Shown one piece after another: positions 33,921 through 43,067 of a DNA stretch of 64,000 bases. The notes under the pieces are model-generated. The model ran no database searches. It worked only from the letters and a program-made list of their open reading frames with translations, and was not told where the DNA came from. A program made the translations under genes and the position numbers. Numbering within the stretch: the stretch's first letter is position 1; each line of letters starts with the position of its first letter. Source of the stretch: Clostridium algidicarnis DSM 15099 (GTDB lineage: Bacteria > Bacillota > Clostridia > Clostridiales > Clostridiaceae); contig NZ_PTIS01000002.1 of NCBI RefSeq assembly GCF_002934235.1, positions 62,001-126,000 on the forward strand, read 5' to 3'.

Positions 33921-34472
33921 TTGGATAAAGAAAGTATGGTGAAGAGAATGAATGATTATATTTTTCATGCAATAAATAATGTAGCCAATAAAAGCAGTCT
34001 TTTAGATGGAGTAATGATTGTAATTTCAAAGTATGGCCCTTATATATCTATATTAGTTTTAGGAAGTATACTTATATTAGGGCTATATAAAAAGAAAAGA
34101 AGACCAGTTCAATATGCTACAGAAACTTTAATAATAACTATAATTAGCATGATATTAAGTTTTATAATAGGCAAAGTGTTTTATGTGGACAGGCCTTTTG
34201 TTAAAAATAAGGTTAATTTGCTTATAGATCACAAAAGTAATGCTTCTTTTCCAAGTAACCACGCTATGGGAACTATGAGTATAGCTGTAGGATTGTTTTC
34301 ATTTGATAATTTAATAGGAATGTTTTTAACCTTTTTATCTATAATGGTAGGTATTGCCAGGATATATGTAGGAAATCACTATCCTTTAGATGTCATAGGT
34401 GGTTATGTATTAGTTTTTATAGTAAATTACATATATAAAAAGTACATAAGAAAATTTATAGTTACAGATTAA
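33921..34472 (+). CDS. PAP2-family phosphatase (undecaprenyl-diphosphatase-like)
   Basis: 183 residues if the TTG at 33921 is used; ATG 33936 is an alternative and no ribosome site decides between them. The three PAP2 motifs are KVFYVDRPF, PSNHAMGT and ARIYVGNHYPLDV, with the catalytic histidines in the second and third. About five membrane helices. BcrC/YodM-type members recycle undecaprenyl diphosphate outside the membrane for cell-wall synthesis. Other PAP2 enzymes act on phosphatidylglycerophosphate, so the substrate is not certain. Confidence 0.87.
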   Translation: MDKESMVKRMNDYIFHAINNVANKSSLLDGVMIVISKYGPYISILVLGSILILGLYKKKRRPVQYATETLIITIISMILSFIIGKVFYVDRPFVKNKVNLLIDHKSNASFPSNHAMGTMSIAVGLFSFDNLIGMFLTFLSIMVGIARIYVGNHYPLDVIGGYVLVFIVNYIYKKYIRKFIVTD

Positions 34473-34497
34473 TTTTAAGATGTACTATAATATAATT

Positions 34498-34528
34498 AAA
34501 AAAGAAGCTTTTATCAAAGCTTCTTTTA
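34498..34528 (+). terminator. Terminator after the PAP2 gene
   Basis: AAAAGAAGCTT pairs with AAGCTTCTTTT across a short loop, with T residues following. Confidence 0.75.
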
Positions 34529-34631
34529 TTTTATTAATATTTAAAATACTAGGTTAGATATTAATATTAGTTTAAAATATTTTGTTTAGAGATTTAGAAA
34601 GATAAGTATTATAAATAAACAAATAAAAATA

Positions 34632-34659
34632 TTGACAATTAAATAGAATGCGATATAAT
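34632..34659 (+). promoter_or_regulatory. Sigma-A promoter of the nitroreductase gene
   Basis: Perfect TTGACA and perfect TATAAT with a 16-base spacer, about 43 bases before the start codon. Confidence 0.8.
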
Positions 34660-34701
34660 CTTAGGTAACAGATAACCATTATTAAATAGGGAGATGAGCC
34701 C

Positions 34702-35442
34702 ATGAATGAAGTTATAAAAACATTACTTAATCACCGTTCTGTAAGGAGTTACAGCGATAAGGCTATTAAAAAAGAGGATATAGATTTAATAATAAAGGCA
34801 GCCCAACAAGCACCATCTTCAATAGATGGACAGCAAGTTACTATAATAAGTGTAGAAGATAAAGAAAAAAAATATAAACTATCAAAGCTTGTAGGAGATC
34901 AAAAATATATAGATGAGGCACCAATATTTTTAGTTTTTTGTGCTGATTTTTATAGAGCTAAAATAGCAGGTGAAATCACAGGCGAAAAAATAATTATTAC
35001 TGATAGCCAAGAGGCTAACTTAGTAGGTGCTGTAGATGTAGGTCTTGCTATGGGAAATGCGATTGCAGCTGCAGAGTCTTTAGGATTGAATATAGTTCCT
35101 ATAGGTGGAATTAGAAAAGAGCCAGAAGAAGTTATTGAACTTTTAGGACTTCCAGAGTATGTATTCCCAATGGTTGGATTGGTATTAGGCTATGGTGAGG
35201 GACCATCAATGGTTAAACCTAGATTTAAGCCAGAGGTAATTTTCCATAAAGAAAGATATAATAAAGATTTACTTCAAGGTATAAAAGACTATGATAAAGT
35301 TATAGAAGACTTTATGACAAAGGCAACTGGAGGTAGAGATACTAAGAGTTGGTCAGAAATGATGTCTGGAACATATAAAACTATATATTATCCAAAAGTA
35401 AAAGATGCTCTAGAAAAGCAAGGATTTAAAGGTATAAAATAA
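34702..35442 (+). CDS. FMN-dependent nitroreductase (NfsA/NfrA group)
   Basis: 246 residues. The FMN-contacting start LLNHRSVRSYSDKAI and APSSIDGQQ, then GLAMGNAIAAAESLGLNIVPIGGIRKEPEEV, are typical of NfsA/NfrA oxygen-insensitive nitroreductases. The long C-terminal arm ending near TKSWSEMM is also typical. These dimers use NAD(P)H to reduce flavins, quinones or nitro compounds. It has its own strong promoter and terminator. The physiological substrate cannot be read. Confidence 0.9.
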   Translation: MNEVIKTLLNHRSVRSYSDKAIKKEDIDLIIKAAQQAPSSIDGQQVTIISVEDKEKKYKLSKLVGDQKYIDEAPIFLVFCADFYRAKIAGEITGEKIIITDSQEANLVGAVDVGLAMGNAIAAAESLGLNIVPIGGIRKEPEEVIELLGLPEYVFPMVGLVLGYGEGPSMVKPRFKPEVIFHKERYNKDLLQGIKDYDKVIEDFMTKATGGRDTKSWSEMMSGTYKTIYYPKVKDALEKQGFKGIK

Positions 35443-35465
35443 GTATATGATGAGCATATAAAGTC

Positions 35466-35509
35466 AATATTTTAAGGGCTGTGTATTAATACACAGCCCT
35501 TAAAATATT
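35466..35509 (+). terminator. Terminator after the nitroreductase gene
   Basis: Perfect 44-base palindrome centred on GTGTATTAATACAC with AAGGGCT/AGCCCTT flanks; T-rich sequence follows on the + strand. Confidence 0.85.
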
Positions 35510-35567
35510 TAATATACCTTTTTGAAATTTATAATAAAGGTGGCTAATATTATGTTTAAATTAAAAA

Positions 35568-36185
35568 TCACTTTATCTTTAAAATAGATAAAATAATTAA
35601 CAATATTCCACCAAGCCAAGATAAATCTAGTTTTGAAGTTTTAGCAAGTTTTTTACCTAAAAAGATACCTGAATATATAGCTACAATGCCACAAACTAAA
35701 GATAACAAAATTACTTGTATATAATTAGCATTTCCAAGACTACTTCCAAACCCAACAGCTAAAGAGTCTAAAGATAGAGCTATTGCTAGATATAAGGCTT
35801 CTTTTGGCTCAAGCTCCTTTGAATTATTAAAGTCGGCTTTAGTTTCATCGGCATATATATCAATTATAAATCTTAAATCAAATAATTTTAAATTTATCTT
35901 CTTACCTGAAGATTTACCTATATAACTTTTCACAAGACTTTGAAATAAATAGTATATACCAAGTAAAAATAATATTAAAAAACTTACTATGGAGGTAATA
36001 TTACCTGGAATAAGTCTTTTTATTATGGAACCAAAAAAAAGCGATATAGCAAGGCAAGAAGAACAAACTATATTAATAACTGTTATAGATACAAAAGGGA
36101 TTTTTATTTTATTTGCACCATAAGCAATACTAGCCACTAGTGCATCTAAAGATAAGGCTAGTACCAATAGTAGGGACTCTAACAT
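35568..36185 (-). CDS. ytaF: YtaF-like sporulation membrane protein (MntP/DUF204 superfamily)
   Basis: 205 residues from the ATG at 36185, five bases after AGGTG; an in-frame TTG at 36200 and ATG at 36188 fit the ribosome site less well. Six membrane helices form two similar halves with LVLALSLDALVASIAYGAN and LYLAIALSLDSLAVGFGSSL; the repeated SLD motif is that of MntP/YtaF ion exporters. YtaF is known as a sporulation membrane protein, and MntP exports manganese. The function here is not proven. Confidence 0.82.
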   Translation of the reverse strand: MLESLLLVLALSLDALVASIAYGANKIKIPFVSITVINIVCSSCLAISLFFGSIIKRLIPGNITSIVSFLILFLLGIYYLFQSLVKSYIGKSSGKKINLKLFDLRFIIDIYADETKADFNNSKELEPKEALYLAIALSLDSLAVGFGSSLGNANYIQVILLSLVCGIVAIYSGIFLGKKLAKTSKLDLSWLGGILLIILSILKIK

Positions 36186-36300
36186 CATATCACCTGCCAA
36201 TATTATTTTGTAAGACTTTATCGTATTTCCCCGGGAATATAATACGGGATTATAGATATTAATATATTATTCATGTATTTATGAATGGTTACACTATAAA

Positions 36301-36328
36301 AAAACCTCACCACTTAAGGCGAGGTTTT
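36301..36328 (-). terminator. Terminator of the kor operon
   Basis: On the minus strand AAAACCTCGCC pairs with GGTGAGGTTTT (one G-U) around a 6-nt loop and continues into further T residues. Confidence 0.75.
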
Positions 36329-36347
36329 AATTAATGAATTATATAAT

Positions 36348-37211
36348 TTACATAAACTCATTAAGGAACTTATCTACATTCTTAGGTTCCCATGTTCTAT
36401 CTACTAATGATACTCCTGAATTTAATACAGGATGAAGTTCTCCGTAAGTGGCTTTACCTTTTTCCTCATAAATTATACCACCTGGAATTCCCTCATCTCC
36501 AAATTGCGATGCCTTCTCAAAGGCTGAAAGCTTATTACTTGGATCATGAGATTCATCTAAATAATAAAGTCTATCTTTATACCACTTAAAAGTATTTACT
36601 TTATTAAATGTTACACAAGGTTGAAGTATATCTATTAAAGCATACCCTTTATGATTCATAGCAGCTTTTATAATTTCTACAAGCTTATCCTTATCCCCAG
36701 AGAAGGCTCTAGCTACAAAGGTTGCTCCAGCACTTATGGCTACTGCTAGTGGATTTAAAGGATAGATATTAACACCTTCAAATTGCATAGAAGTTTTCTG
36801 ACCTAAAGCAGTTGTGGGGGATCCTTGACCTTTAGTTAATCCATAAATTTGGTTATCATGAACTAATTGAACTATATCCACATTTCTTCTTTGTGCATGC
36901 AAAAAGTGATTTCCACCTTCTCCATAAGCATCACCATCACCACCAGTAACTACAACTTTTAAATTTTTATTAACTAATTTTATAGCTTGAGCTGGAGGAA
37001 GAGCTCTCCCGTGAAGACCATTAAAACCATTTGCTCTTATATAGTGAGGTGTCTTTGCAGCTTGTCCTATACCAGAAACCATTACTAATTGATCAGGGGC
37101 TATGTCAAGCTCTGCAGCGGCTCTCTTTATGGCATCTAGTATATTAAAGTTACCACAACCAGGGCACCATGCATTTTCATCTTTAGTGTTATAAAGTTTT
37201 ATATCTAACAT
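36348..37211 (-). CDS. korB: 2-oxoacid:ferredoxin oxidoreductase, beta subunit
   Basis: 287 residues. WCPGCGN near the N-terminus holds cysteines for a [4Fe-4S] cluster. The thiamine-diphosphate motif GDGDAYGEGG..HAQRRN is complete. The beta subunit binds ThDP and the cluster, pairing with the alpha subunit encoded directly upstream (adjacent stop and start). The complex oxidatively decarboxylates 2-oxoacids with CoA, making acyl-CoA and reduced ferredoxin. The two-subunit KorAB form suggests 2-oxoglutarate or a broad 2-oxoacid range; the substrate is not certain. Confidence 0.92.
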   Translation of the reverse strand: MLDIKLYNTKDENAWCPGCGNFNILDAIKRAAAELDIAPDQLVMVSGIGQAAKTPHYIRANGFNGLHGRALPPAQAIKLVNKNLKVVVTGGDGDAYGEGGNHFLHAQRRNVDIVQLVHDNQIYGLTKGQGSPTTALGQKTSMQFEGVNIYPLNPLAVAISAGATFVARAFSGDKDKLVEIIKAAMNHKGYALIDILQPCVTFNKVNTFKWYKDRLYYLDESHDPSNKLSAFEKASQFGDEGIPGGIIYEEKGKATYGELHPVLNSGVSLVDRTWEPKNVDKFLNEFM

Positions 37212-38891
37212 TTATAGCACCTCCTTTTTTACTGAATCATATATTTCTATAGAATTTAATTGTCGCCCATCATATTTAAGTATACTTTTATCCATGATTA
37301 ATCCTGTTTCTTGAGTTATAAACTTGCCTAGTTGTCCTGTAAAGTTTTGTTCAACATTTATTAATGTTTTAGCATCTTTAGAATACTTAGCTAGTAAATT
37401 TTGAGGTAGGGGAGATATATCTCCAAAGCTAAGAGCACCAACACTGACACCATCTTTATTAAGCATATCTACAGCTTCTTTTAAAGCACCATAAGTTGAA
37501 CCCCAACCTAGTAATAAAGTGTCAGGATTTTCCACTCCAAAGTATTCAGGTTCAATTAAATCTTCTTTAATTAAATCTAGTTTTTTCATTCTCTTTTGCA
37601 TTTGTTCATTTCTTATATCTGATTCTTCAGTTATATGGGAATCTTCAGTATGCTCATCACTATCAACTAGTACTATTTGGCCTTTAACCTTTCCAGGAAT
37701 AAACCTTGGAGATATTCCATTTTCAGTTAATTTATATCTTTGATATTCTTCTCCATCAGCTAAGACCTCTTCTCCTGCAATATGTCTTTCTATTTTAAGC
37801 GATTGAACATCAAACTTTGGAACAGTAATATTATAATCTGCTAGATATTGATCTGTTAATAACAAAACTACAGTTTGATATTTATCTGCTAAGTTTAAGG
37901 CTCTAAAAGTTTGATAAAAAGCATCTTCAGGGTTTCTAACAGCTATAACCATCCGTGGAAATTCACCATGAGAAGCTGTAAGTAAGAAGCTTAAATCACT
38001 TTGTTCAGTTCTAGTAGGAAGTCCTGTAGCAGGACCTGGTCTTTGGGAGTCCACTACAACTAAAGGAGTCTCCATAATGCCTGCAAGACCTAAAGCTTCT
38101 ACCATAAGTGAGAAACCACCACCAGATGAACCAGTCATAGATCTAGCACCTGCATAAGAAGCACCTATGGCTGCATTAATAGCTGCTATTTCATCTTCTA
38201 CTTGATCAACTACTATTCCAGCTTCTACCTGTTTTTTGGAAAGGTAGGTCATTATACTTGTAGCTGGAGTCATAGGATAAGCAGCATAATAGGAAAGTCC
38301 ACCAGCTAAGGCTCCAAGAGCTATTGAAGTATTACCATTTATCAGCATATTATCCTTTAAAACACCATTTTTTAAATCATAGGTGCTATCTACTAAATCA
38401 TAGCCTTTATTAAAAGCATCTACATTTATATCTCTTATTTCATCTGTAAATTTATTATTAAAGATTTCGGAAACACCCTCATTTGATATTCCAAAATGTT
38501 TTATAACAATACCAGCAGCAACAGAACCAAAAGCTCTTGTAAGTCCCGCAGCTTTAGCAAGTTTCATAAGTGGAAAAGTTTTAACTCTATTATCATCATG
38601 TTCTATTTTTTCATCAGCTATAATTATCCCATTATCTTTAAGATTGTTTAAATGAGCATCTATAGTATCTTTATCTAAAGCAATCATTAAATCTATTGAG
38701 GTTGTATGTGTATAAATTGGTTCATCACCAAAACGAACCTGGGTAAAATTGTGTCCACCTCTAACTCTTGACATATAGTCTTTATTAGAGAATACGTAAA
38801 AGCCTTTTTTAAAAAGCAACTTTTCTAGAAAATCACTTATGGTATCCATGCCTTGTCCCGCTGTACCACCAACTAATATATTAAATTTCAA
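37212..38891 (-). CDS. korA: 2-oxoacid:ferredoxin oxidoreductase, fused gamma-alpha subunit
   Basis: 559 residues from TTG at 38891, which is 7 bases after GAGGTG; an open frame continues upstream to 38930. The N-terminal gamma domain (about 1-180) has GGTAGQGMDT, followed by the alpha domain with AAYPMTPATSIMTYLSK. The gamma-alpha fusion is usual for KorA. It is coupled to korB. The promoter (38975-39003) carries a Fur-type palindrome on its -35. Confidence 0.92.
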   Translation of the reverse strand: MKFNILVGGTAGQGMDTISDFLEKLLFKKGFYVFSNKDYMSRVRGGHNFTQVRFGDEPIYTHTTSIDLMIALDKDTIDAHLNNLKDNGIIIADEKIEHDDNRVKTFPLMKLAKAAGLTRAFGSVAAGIVIKHFGISNEGVSEIFNNKFTDEIRDINVDAFNKGYDLVDSTYDLKNGVLKDNMLINGNTSIALGALAGGLSYYAAYPMTPATSIMTYLSKKQVEAGIVVDQVEDEIAAINAAIGASYAGARSMTGSSGGGFSLMVEALGLAGIMETPLVVVDSQRPGPATGLPTRTEQSDLSFLLTASHGEFPRMVIAVRNPEDAFYQTFRALNLADKYQTVVLLLTDQYLADYNITVPKFDVQSLKIERHIAGEEVLADGEEYQRYKLTENGISPRFIPGKVKGQIVLVDSDEHTEDSHITEESDIRNEQMQKRMKKLDLIKEDLIEPEYFGVENPDTLLLGWGSTYGALKEAVDMLNKDGVSVGALSFGDISPLPQNLLAKYSKDAKTLINVEQNFTGQLGKFITQETGLIMDKSILKYDGRQLNSIEIYDSVKKEVL

Positions 38892-38974
38892 AATTAAACA
38901 CCTCGCTTTATAAATTTCCCAAAATTTCATATCAAAGATTTTGTAATCTGTTATATAATTTCTATTATAAATAT

Positions 38975-39003
38975 ATAATAGCTCTAATCACCAGTGATGT
39001 CAA
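38975..39003 (-). promoter_or_regulatory. Sigma-A promoter of korAB
   Basis: On the minus strand -35 TTGACA (39003-38998), 17-base spacer containing TCACTGGTGA, -10 TATTAT (38980-38975). Confidence 0.7.
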
Positions 39004-39015
39004 TAATGATTATTA
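39001..39015 (-). promoter_or_regulatory. Fur-family-type palindrome at the kor promoter
   Basis: CAATAATGATTATTA is a 7-1-7 inverted repeat with one mismatch, containing the ATAATnATTAT core of Fur boxes, and overlaps the -35 box by 3 bases. Function inferred only. Confidence 0.4.
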
Positions 39016-39123
39016 GTCGAAAACTATTATCTTTACACATAGCGGAAAATATATAAAAAGTTTATTTTTAAAATAACATGTCAGTATATTATAAATTTTA
39101 TTGAGGTTGTTGTTTAAATATAT

Positions 39124-39666
39124 CTAAAAATCTATCTTTTTAAATATTTCTCCATCTAAAGTTTTGATTTCAAATATATTTTCATGCAAAATACCGTAAC
39201 AATGAGGGGTATATTCCTTTGGGAATGTAATAGAACCAGGATTTATTACAAAAATATTATTTATTTTTTCAGCTAAAGGTATGTGAGTATGACCATATAT
39301 TAAAGCATCTCCATCGCTTAAATTTGGCATATTATCTTTATTAAAAATATGACCATGAGTTAAAAATAGTCTTTTATTATTATATAGAATAATAGAATAA
39401 TCACTCATGGTTGGATAATTTAGTACCATTTGATCTACTTCACTTTCGCAGTTTCCTCTTACAGCTATAATTTTATCAGTGTAGGAGTTTAAAATTGAGG
39501 CAACCTTTTTAGTATCATAATCTCTAGGAAGTTGATTTCTAGCTCCATGGTATAGTTGATCACCAAGGATAACTAAGTAGTCAGCTTTTTCCTTTTCAAA
39601 GAATTCTAAAGCTTTTTCTAAATAATAGGCAGAACCGTGGATATCTGATATAAAAAATAATTTCAT
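39124..39666 (-). CDS. YfcE/MJ0936-type metallophosphodiesterase
   Basis: 180 residues if ATG 39666 is used (MKLFFISDIHG, typical start); ATG 39672 is 4 bases from AAAGGAG and equally possible. Metal-binding motifs of calcineurin-like phosphoesterases are in order: SDIHGS, LGDQLYHG, RGNCES, THGH and GHTHIP. YfcE-type enzymes hydrolyse phosphodiesters in the cytosol with Mn2+; the natural substrate is unknown. Single gene, divergent from the SNF2 helicase. Confidence 0.92.
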   Translation of the reverse strand: MKLFFISDIHGSAYYLEKALEFFEKEKADYLVILGDQLYHGARNQLPRDYDTKKVASILNSYTDKIIAVRGNCESEVDQMVLNYPTMSDYSIILYNNKRLFLTHGHIFNKDNMPNLSDGDALIYGHTHIPLAEKINNIFVINPGSITFPKEYTPHCYGILHENIFEIKTLDGEIFKKIDF

Positions 39667-39753
39667 TTTCATAAGTCTCCTTTGCATTTTATAGGTTATG
39701 TTATAATTATAGCAAAATAAGTATTATAAGATATGATTTAAGGAGAGAAAACA

Positions 39754-42700
39754 TTGAAAAAATATGAGTTATTACAAATGTTTAATGAGGGAACTAGTGG
39801 AAAAAATCATATTAAAGGTCAGAGAATTATAGATAATGATTTAGTTTCTTCTATAGATATAATAAGTGAAGAAAACTTAATTTGTGTAGATGGTAGGGTT
39901 ATTTCTGAAAGCCTTTTTAATAAGTATAAGACTATAATTGAAATAGATGCAAAAAACAAGAGTATTTTGTCTACATTTTGTAGTTGTGCTGATTATGAAA
40001 AAAATGAATTTAAAAAAGAAAATTATTGTTGTAAACACTTAGTAGCAACATTTTACAAAGCGCTTAAAAGCTTACAAACTCTGAAGGTTTTAAATACACA
40101 GCATCCTCCTTTGGATAGTTTATATAAGGATAAAAGTGGCGTTTTAGATATACTTTTAGGTGATGAAAAAGATAAAGAAGAAATTAAAATAGAGGTTTAT
40201 ATTAATAAACATCAGTGGAATAATGGTATAAAGGTTGAATTTAAAATAGGTAGTAAATTTGCAAGGTCAAGTGATCTTAATGTGTTAAAGGATGTTAACC
40301 AATTTTTACTAGCTTACTATAATAATTTTCCAGTGATTTATAGTAAAACCTTCACATTTCATAAAAAGACTCAAAAATTAAATATAAAAGACAAAAGGCT
40401 TATAGATTTTATAGAAAATCTTTGGACTTTAGATAAAAATACTAAGGCTTTTAAGAGTAGTCGGGAGAAAAATATAGATGGGAAATATATAAACATTCCA
40501 GAATACATGGTTCGAGAATTTTTTTATATAATAAAAAATCACAGGGTATATTTAAACGAAGGATTTTTTTCAAGACCAGTGGAAACAGAAATTATAATAG
40601 AGGACCCTGAAATAAGATTTGAATTAAATAATTCTAAAGGTAATTACAACCTGAAGGTCACTGAAGGTATGCCTAGCATTTTAGAACCCAAAAATGAAGT
40701 CTTATTATACGGCACAAATGTATATCTTCCAAGCTTTGAATTTTGTTATAAGATAAGGCCTTATTTTGAAATATTTAGTAAGGCTAAAATTGTAACTATT
40801 CCAATATCTGAAGAAGATACCATATTAAGGCGATTAATTCCAGACCTTAATTCCTTATCACCTATGGTTTCATTATCAAATTCTATACAAGATAAGATTG
40901 TAATTGATTCTTGCAAATTTAATTTTTATTTTGATAGACAAGATGAAATTGTAACACTAAAGGTTAAGGTAAGGTATGGAGCCTTTGAATTTAATATTTT
41001 TAAGGACTTTAAAGAAAAGGTTATATATAGAGCTATTAAAAAGGAAGAGGAGACAATTGGAATTATTAAAGCCTTAGGATTTGAAGAAATAAATGGAGTG
41101 TTTCATTTTTTAAAAGATGATGATTATATATTTAACTTTTTTAAAAATGATATAGAAAGGCTTCAAAAAATAGGAGAAGTTTATTATTCTGAAAATTTTA
41201 AGGGACTAAAATATATAGGAACTAAAGGCATAAATGCACAAATTAGTTCAGGTAAATATGATTATTTTGATATGGACTTTAATATAGGTGATATATCATC
41301 TAAAGAAACTATGGATATAATAAGATCATTTAAGAATAATCTTAAATATTATAAATTAGAAAGTGGAGAGTACCTAGATTTACAGGAACTAGAAATTAAT
41401 AAGTTTTTAAAGCTTTTAGATTCAGTATCTTCTTTTAATGTAGAGGATAATCATATTGAAATATCTAAGAATAAAGCGGTGTTTTTAGATAGTTATATAG
41501 AAGAAAATAATATTAGATATATAAAAGGCAAGGGTGAATTAAAGAAGGTAAAAGATAGACTTAAAGACATAGAAAAATTAAAGTTTAATGTGCCCTTTGA
41601 ATTAAAGGGCACACTAAGAGAATATCAAAAGATAGGTTATAACTGGCTTAAAACTTTAGATTACTTAGGATTTGGAGGAATTTTAGCTGATGAAATGGGT
41701 CTTGGTAAAACTATTCAAATTATCGTGTTTTTATTATCTAATAAGGGAAGTAAATCATTAATTGTGGCCCCTACATCATTAATTTATAACTGGATAAATG
41801 AATTTCATAAGTTTGCACCAAATCTAAAAGTAGTGGCTGTTAACGGACCAAAAGAAGAGAGGGAATGTATTTTAGATAATATAGAAGATGTGGATGTTTT
41901 AATAACTACATATAATTTATTAAAAAGAGATATAGATCTTTTTTGTAATTTAGAATTTGATTATTGTATATTAGATGAAGCGCAAAATATAAAAAACTAT
42001 AATTCTCAAAATTCCATAGCTTCAAAGAGTATAAAGGCAAGGACAAGATTTGCATTATCAGGCACTCCATTAGAAAATTCTCTTATGGATCTGTGGTCAA
42101 TATTTGACTTTATAATGCCAGGATATCTTTACGATGAGAAAAGATTTAGCGTAAGATACCATAAAAGGCTTAAGGAAGAACCAGAAGTTTTGGAGGATTT
42201 AAATAGGCTAATAAAACCATTTATTCTTAGAAGAAAAAAAAGTGAGGTCTTAAAAGAATTACCTGAAAAGATAGAAAAGGTGCTATTAGTTAATCTAGAA
42301 GAAGAGCAAAAAAGGGTATATAAGGTTTACGCTGATTATGTAGTTCAGTTAATAGAAAAAAAGGTAAAGGATGATGAATTTAAAAATAGTAAAATAGAGA
42401 TATTATCTTATATAACAAAACTAAGGCAATTGTGCTTAGATCCAACAGTACTAATTAGTGATTATGTTGGTGATAGCGGAAAGCTTATAGCCTTATTAGA
42501 GTTGATTGAAGGGAGCATAGAAGAAGGTCATAGAATACTGATATTTTCACAATTTACTACAGTGCTTAAAAACATAGGTAAGAGAATAAAAGCAGAAGGT
42601 ATAGACTTTAACTATCTTGATGGATCAATATTTTCAGAAAAGAGAATAGAATTAGTAAATAGTTTTAATGAAGGAAGAAAACCTGTATTTTTAATAAGCT

Positions 42701-42993
42701 TAAAAGCTGGAGGCACAGGGCTTAATTTAACTTCAGCTGATACTGTAATTCATTTTGATCCTTGGTGGAATCCAGCAGTAGAAGAACAAGCTACAGATAG
42801 AGCTCACAGAATAGGACAAAAGAATGTGGTAGAAGTAATAAAGATAATAGCTAAAGGAACCATAGAAGAAAAGATTCTTTCATTGCAAGAAGAAAAGAAA
42901 AGACTTATATCAGAATTTATAGGAGATGAATCTTCTAAAGGAGAAGGGTTTTCAAGTCTAAATGAAGAAGAATTATTAGGATTATTTAAGTAA
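39754..42993 (+). CDS. SWIM zinc-finger SNF2-family helicase
   Basis: 1079 residues, TTG start after AAGGAGAG. An N-terminal SWIM finger (CSCADYEK..CCKHLVA, about 75-100) is followed by a long SNF2-associated region (about 150-600) and a C-terminal SNF2 motor (about 620-1060). Motor motifs: DEMGLGKT (I), DEAQN (II, DEAH-like), SGTPLEN (III), GTGLNLTSAD (V), ATDRAHRIGQ (VI). Bacterial members are Swi2/Snf2 translocases of unclear role, sometimes linked to transcription or repair. The gene is alone, with no restriction or defence genes beside it, so a defence role is not supported. Confidence 0.93.
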   Translation: MKKYELLQMFNEGTSGKNHIKGQRIIDNDLVSSIDIISEENLICVDGRVISESLFNKYKTIIEIDAKNKSILSTFCSCADYEKNEFKKENYCCKHLVATFYKALKSLQTLKVLNTQHPPLDSLYKDKSGVLDILLGDEKDKEEIKIEVYINKHQWNNGIKVEFKIGSKFARSSDLNVLKDVNQFLLAYYNNFPVIYSKTFTFHKKTQKLNIKDKRLIDFIENLWTLDKNTKAFKSSREKNIDGKYINIPEYMVREFFYIIKNHRVYLNEGFFSRPVETEIIIEDPEIRFELNNSKGNYNLKVTEGMPSILEPKNEVLLYGTNVYLPSFEFCYKIRPYFEIFSKAKIVTIPISEEDTILRRLIPDLNSLSPMVSLSNSIQDKIVIDSCKFNFYFDRQDEIVTLKVKVRYGAFEFNIFKDFKEKVIYRAIKKEEETIGIIKALGFEEINGVFHFLKDDDYIFNFFKNDIERLQKIGEVYYSENFKGLKYIGTKGINAQISSGKYDYFDMDFNIGDISSKETMDIIRSFKNNLKYYKLESGEYLDLQELEINKFLKLLDSVSSFNVEDNHIEISKNKAVFLDSYIEENNIRYIKGKGELKKVKDRLKDIEKLKFNVPFELKGTLREYQKIGYNWLKTLDYLGFGGILADEMGLGKTIQIIVFLLSNKGSKSLIVAPTSLIYNWINEFHKFAPNLKVVAVNGPKEERECILDNIEDVDVLITTYNLLKRDIDLFCNLEFDYCILDEAQNIKNYNSQNSIASKSIKARTRFALSGTPLENSLMDLWSIFDFIMPGYLYDEKRFSVRYHKRLKEEPEVLEDLNRLIKPFILRRKKSEVLKELPEKIEKVLLVNLEEEQKRVYKVYADYVVQLIEKKVKDDEFKNSKIEILSYITKLRQLCLDPTVLISDYVGDSGKLIALLELIEGSIEEGHRILIFSQFTTVLKNIGKRIKAEGIDFNYLDGSIFSEKRIELVNSFNEGRKPVFLISLKAGGTGLNLTSADTVIHFDPWWNPAVEEQATDRAHRIGQKNVVEVIKIIAKGTIEEKILSLQEEKKRLISEFIGDESSKGEGFSSLNEEELLGLFK

Positions 42994-42997
42994 AAAT

Positions 42998-43050
42998 AAA
43001 AGACTAAGCTACAAGTGGATTTTATTAAAACCTATGTAGCTTAGTCTTTT
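42998..43050. terminator. Bidirectional terminator, SNF2 / adhE
   Basis: Perfect 16-bp stem (AAAAGACTAAGCTACA / TGTAGCTTAGTCTTTT) between convergent genes, with extra T residues on the + side. Confidence 0.85.
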
Positions 43051-43067
43051 TTATTTAAACTTTAATG

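Noticed and set aside
39754-42993. SNF2 helicase as part of a defence island (DISARM- or Druantia-like)
   Set aside because: No methylase, nuclease or other defence gene is adjacent; neighbours are metabolic and the SWIM+SNF2 form is a common stand-alone clostridial gene.
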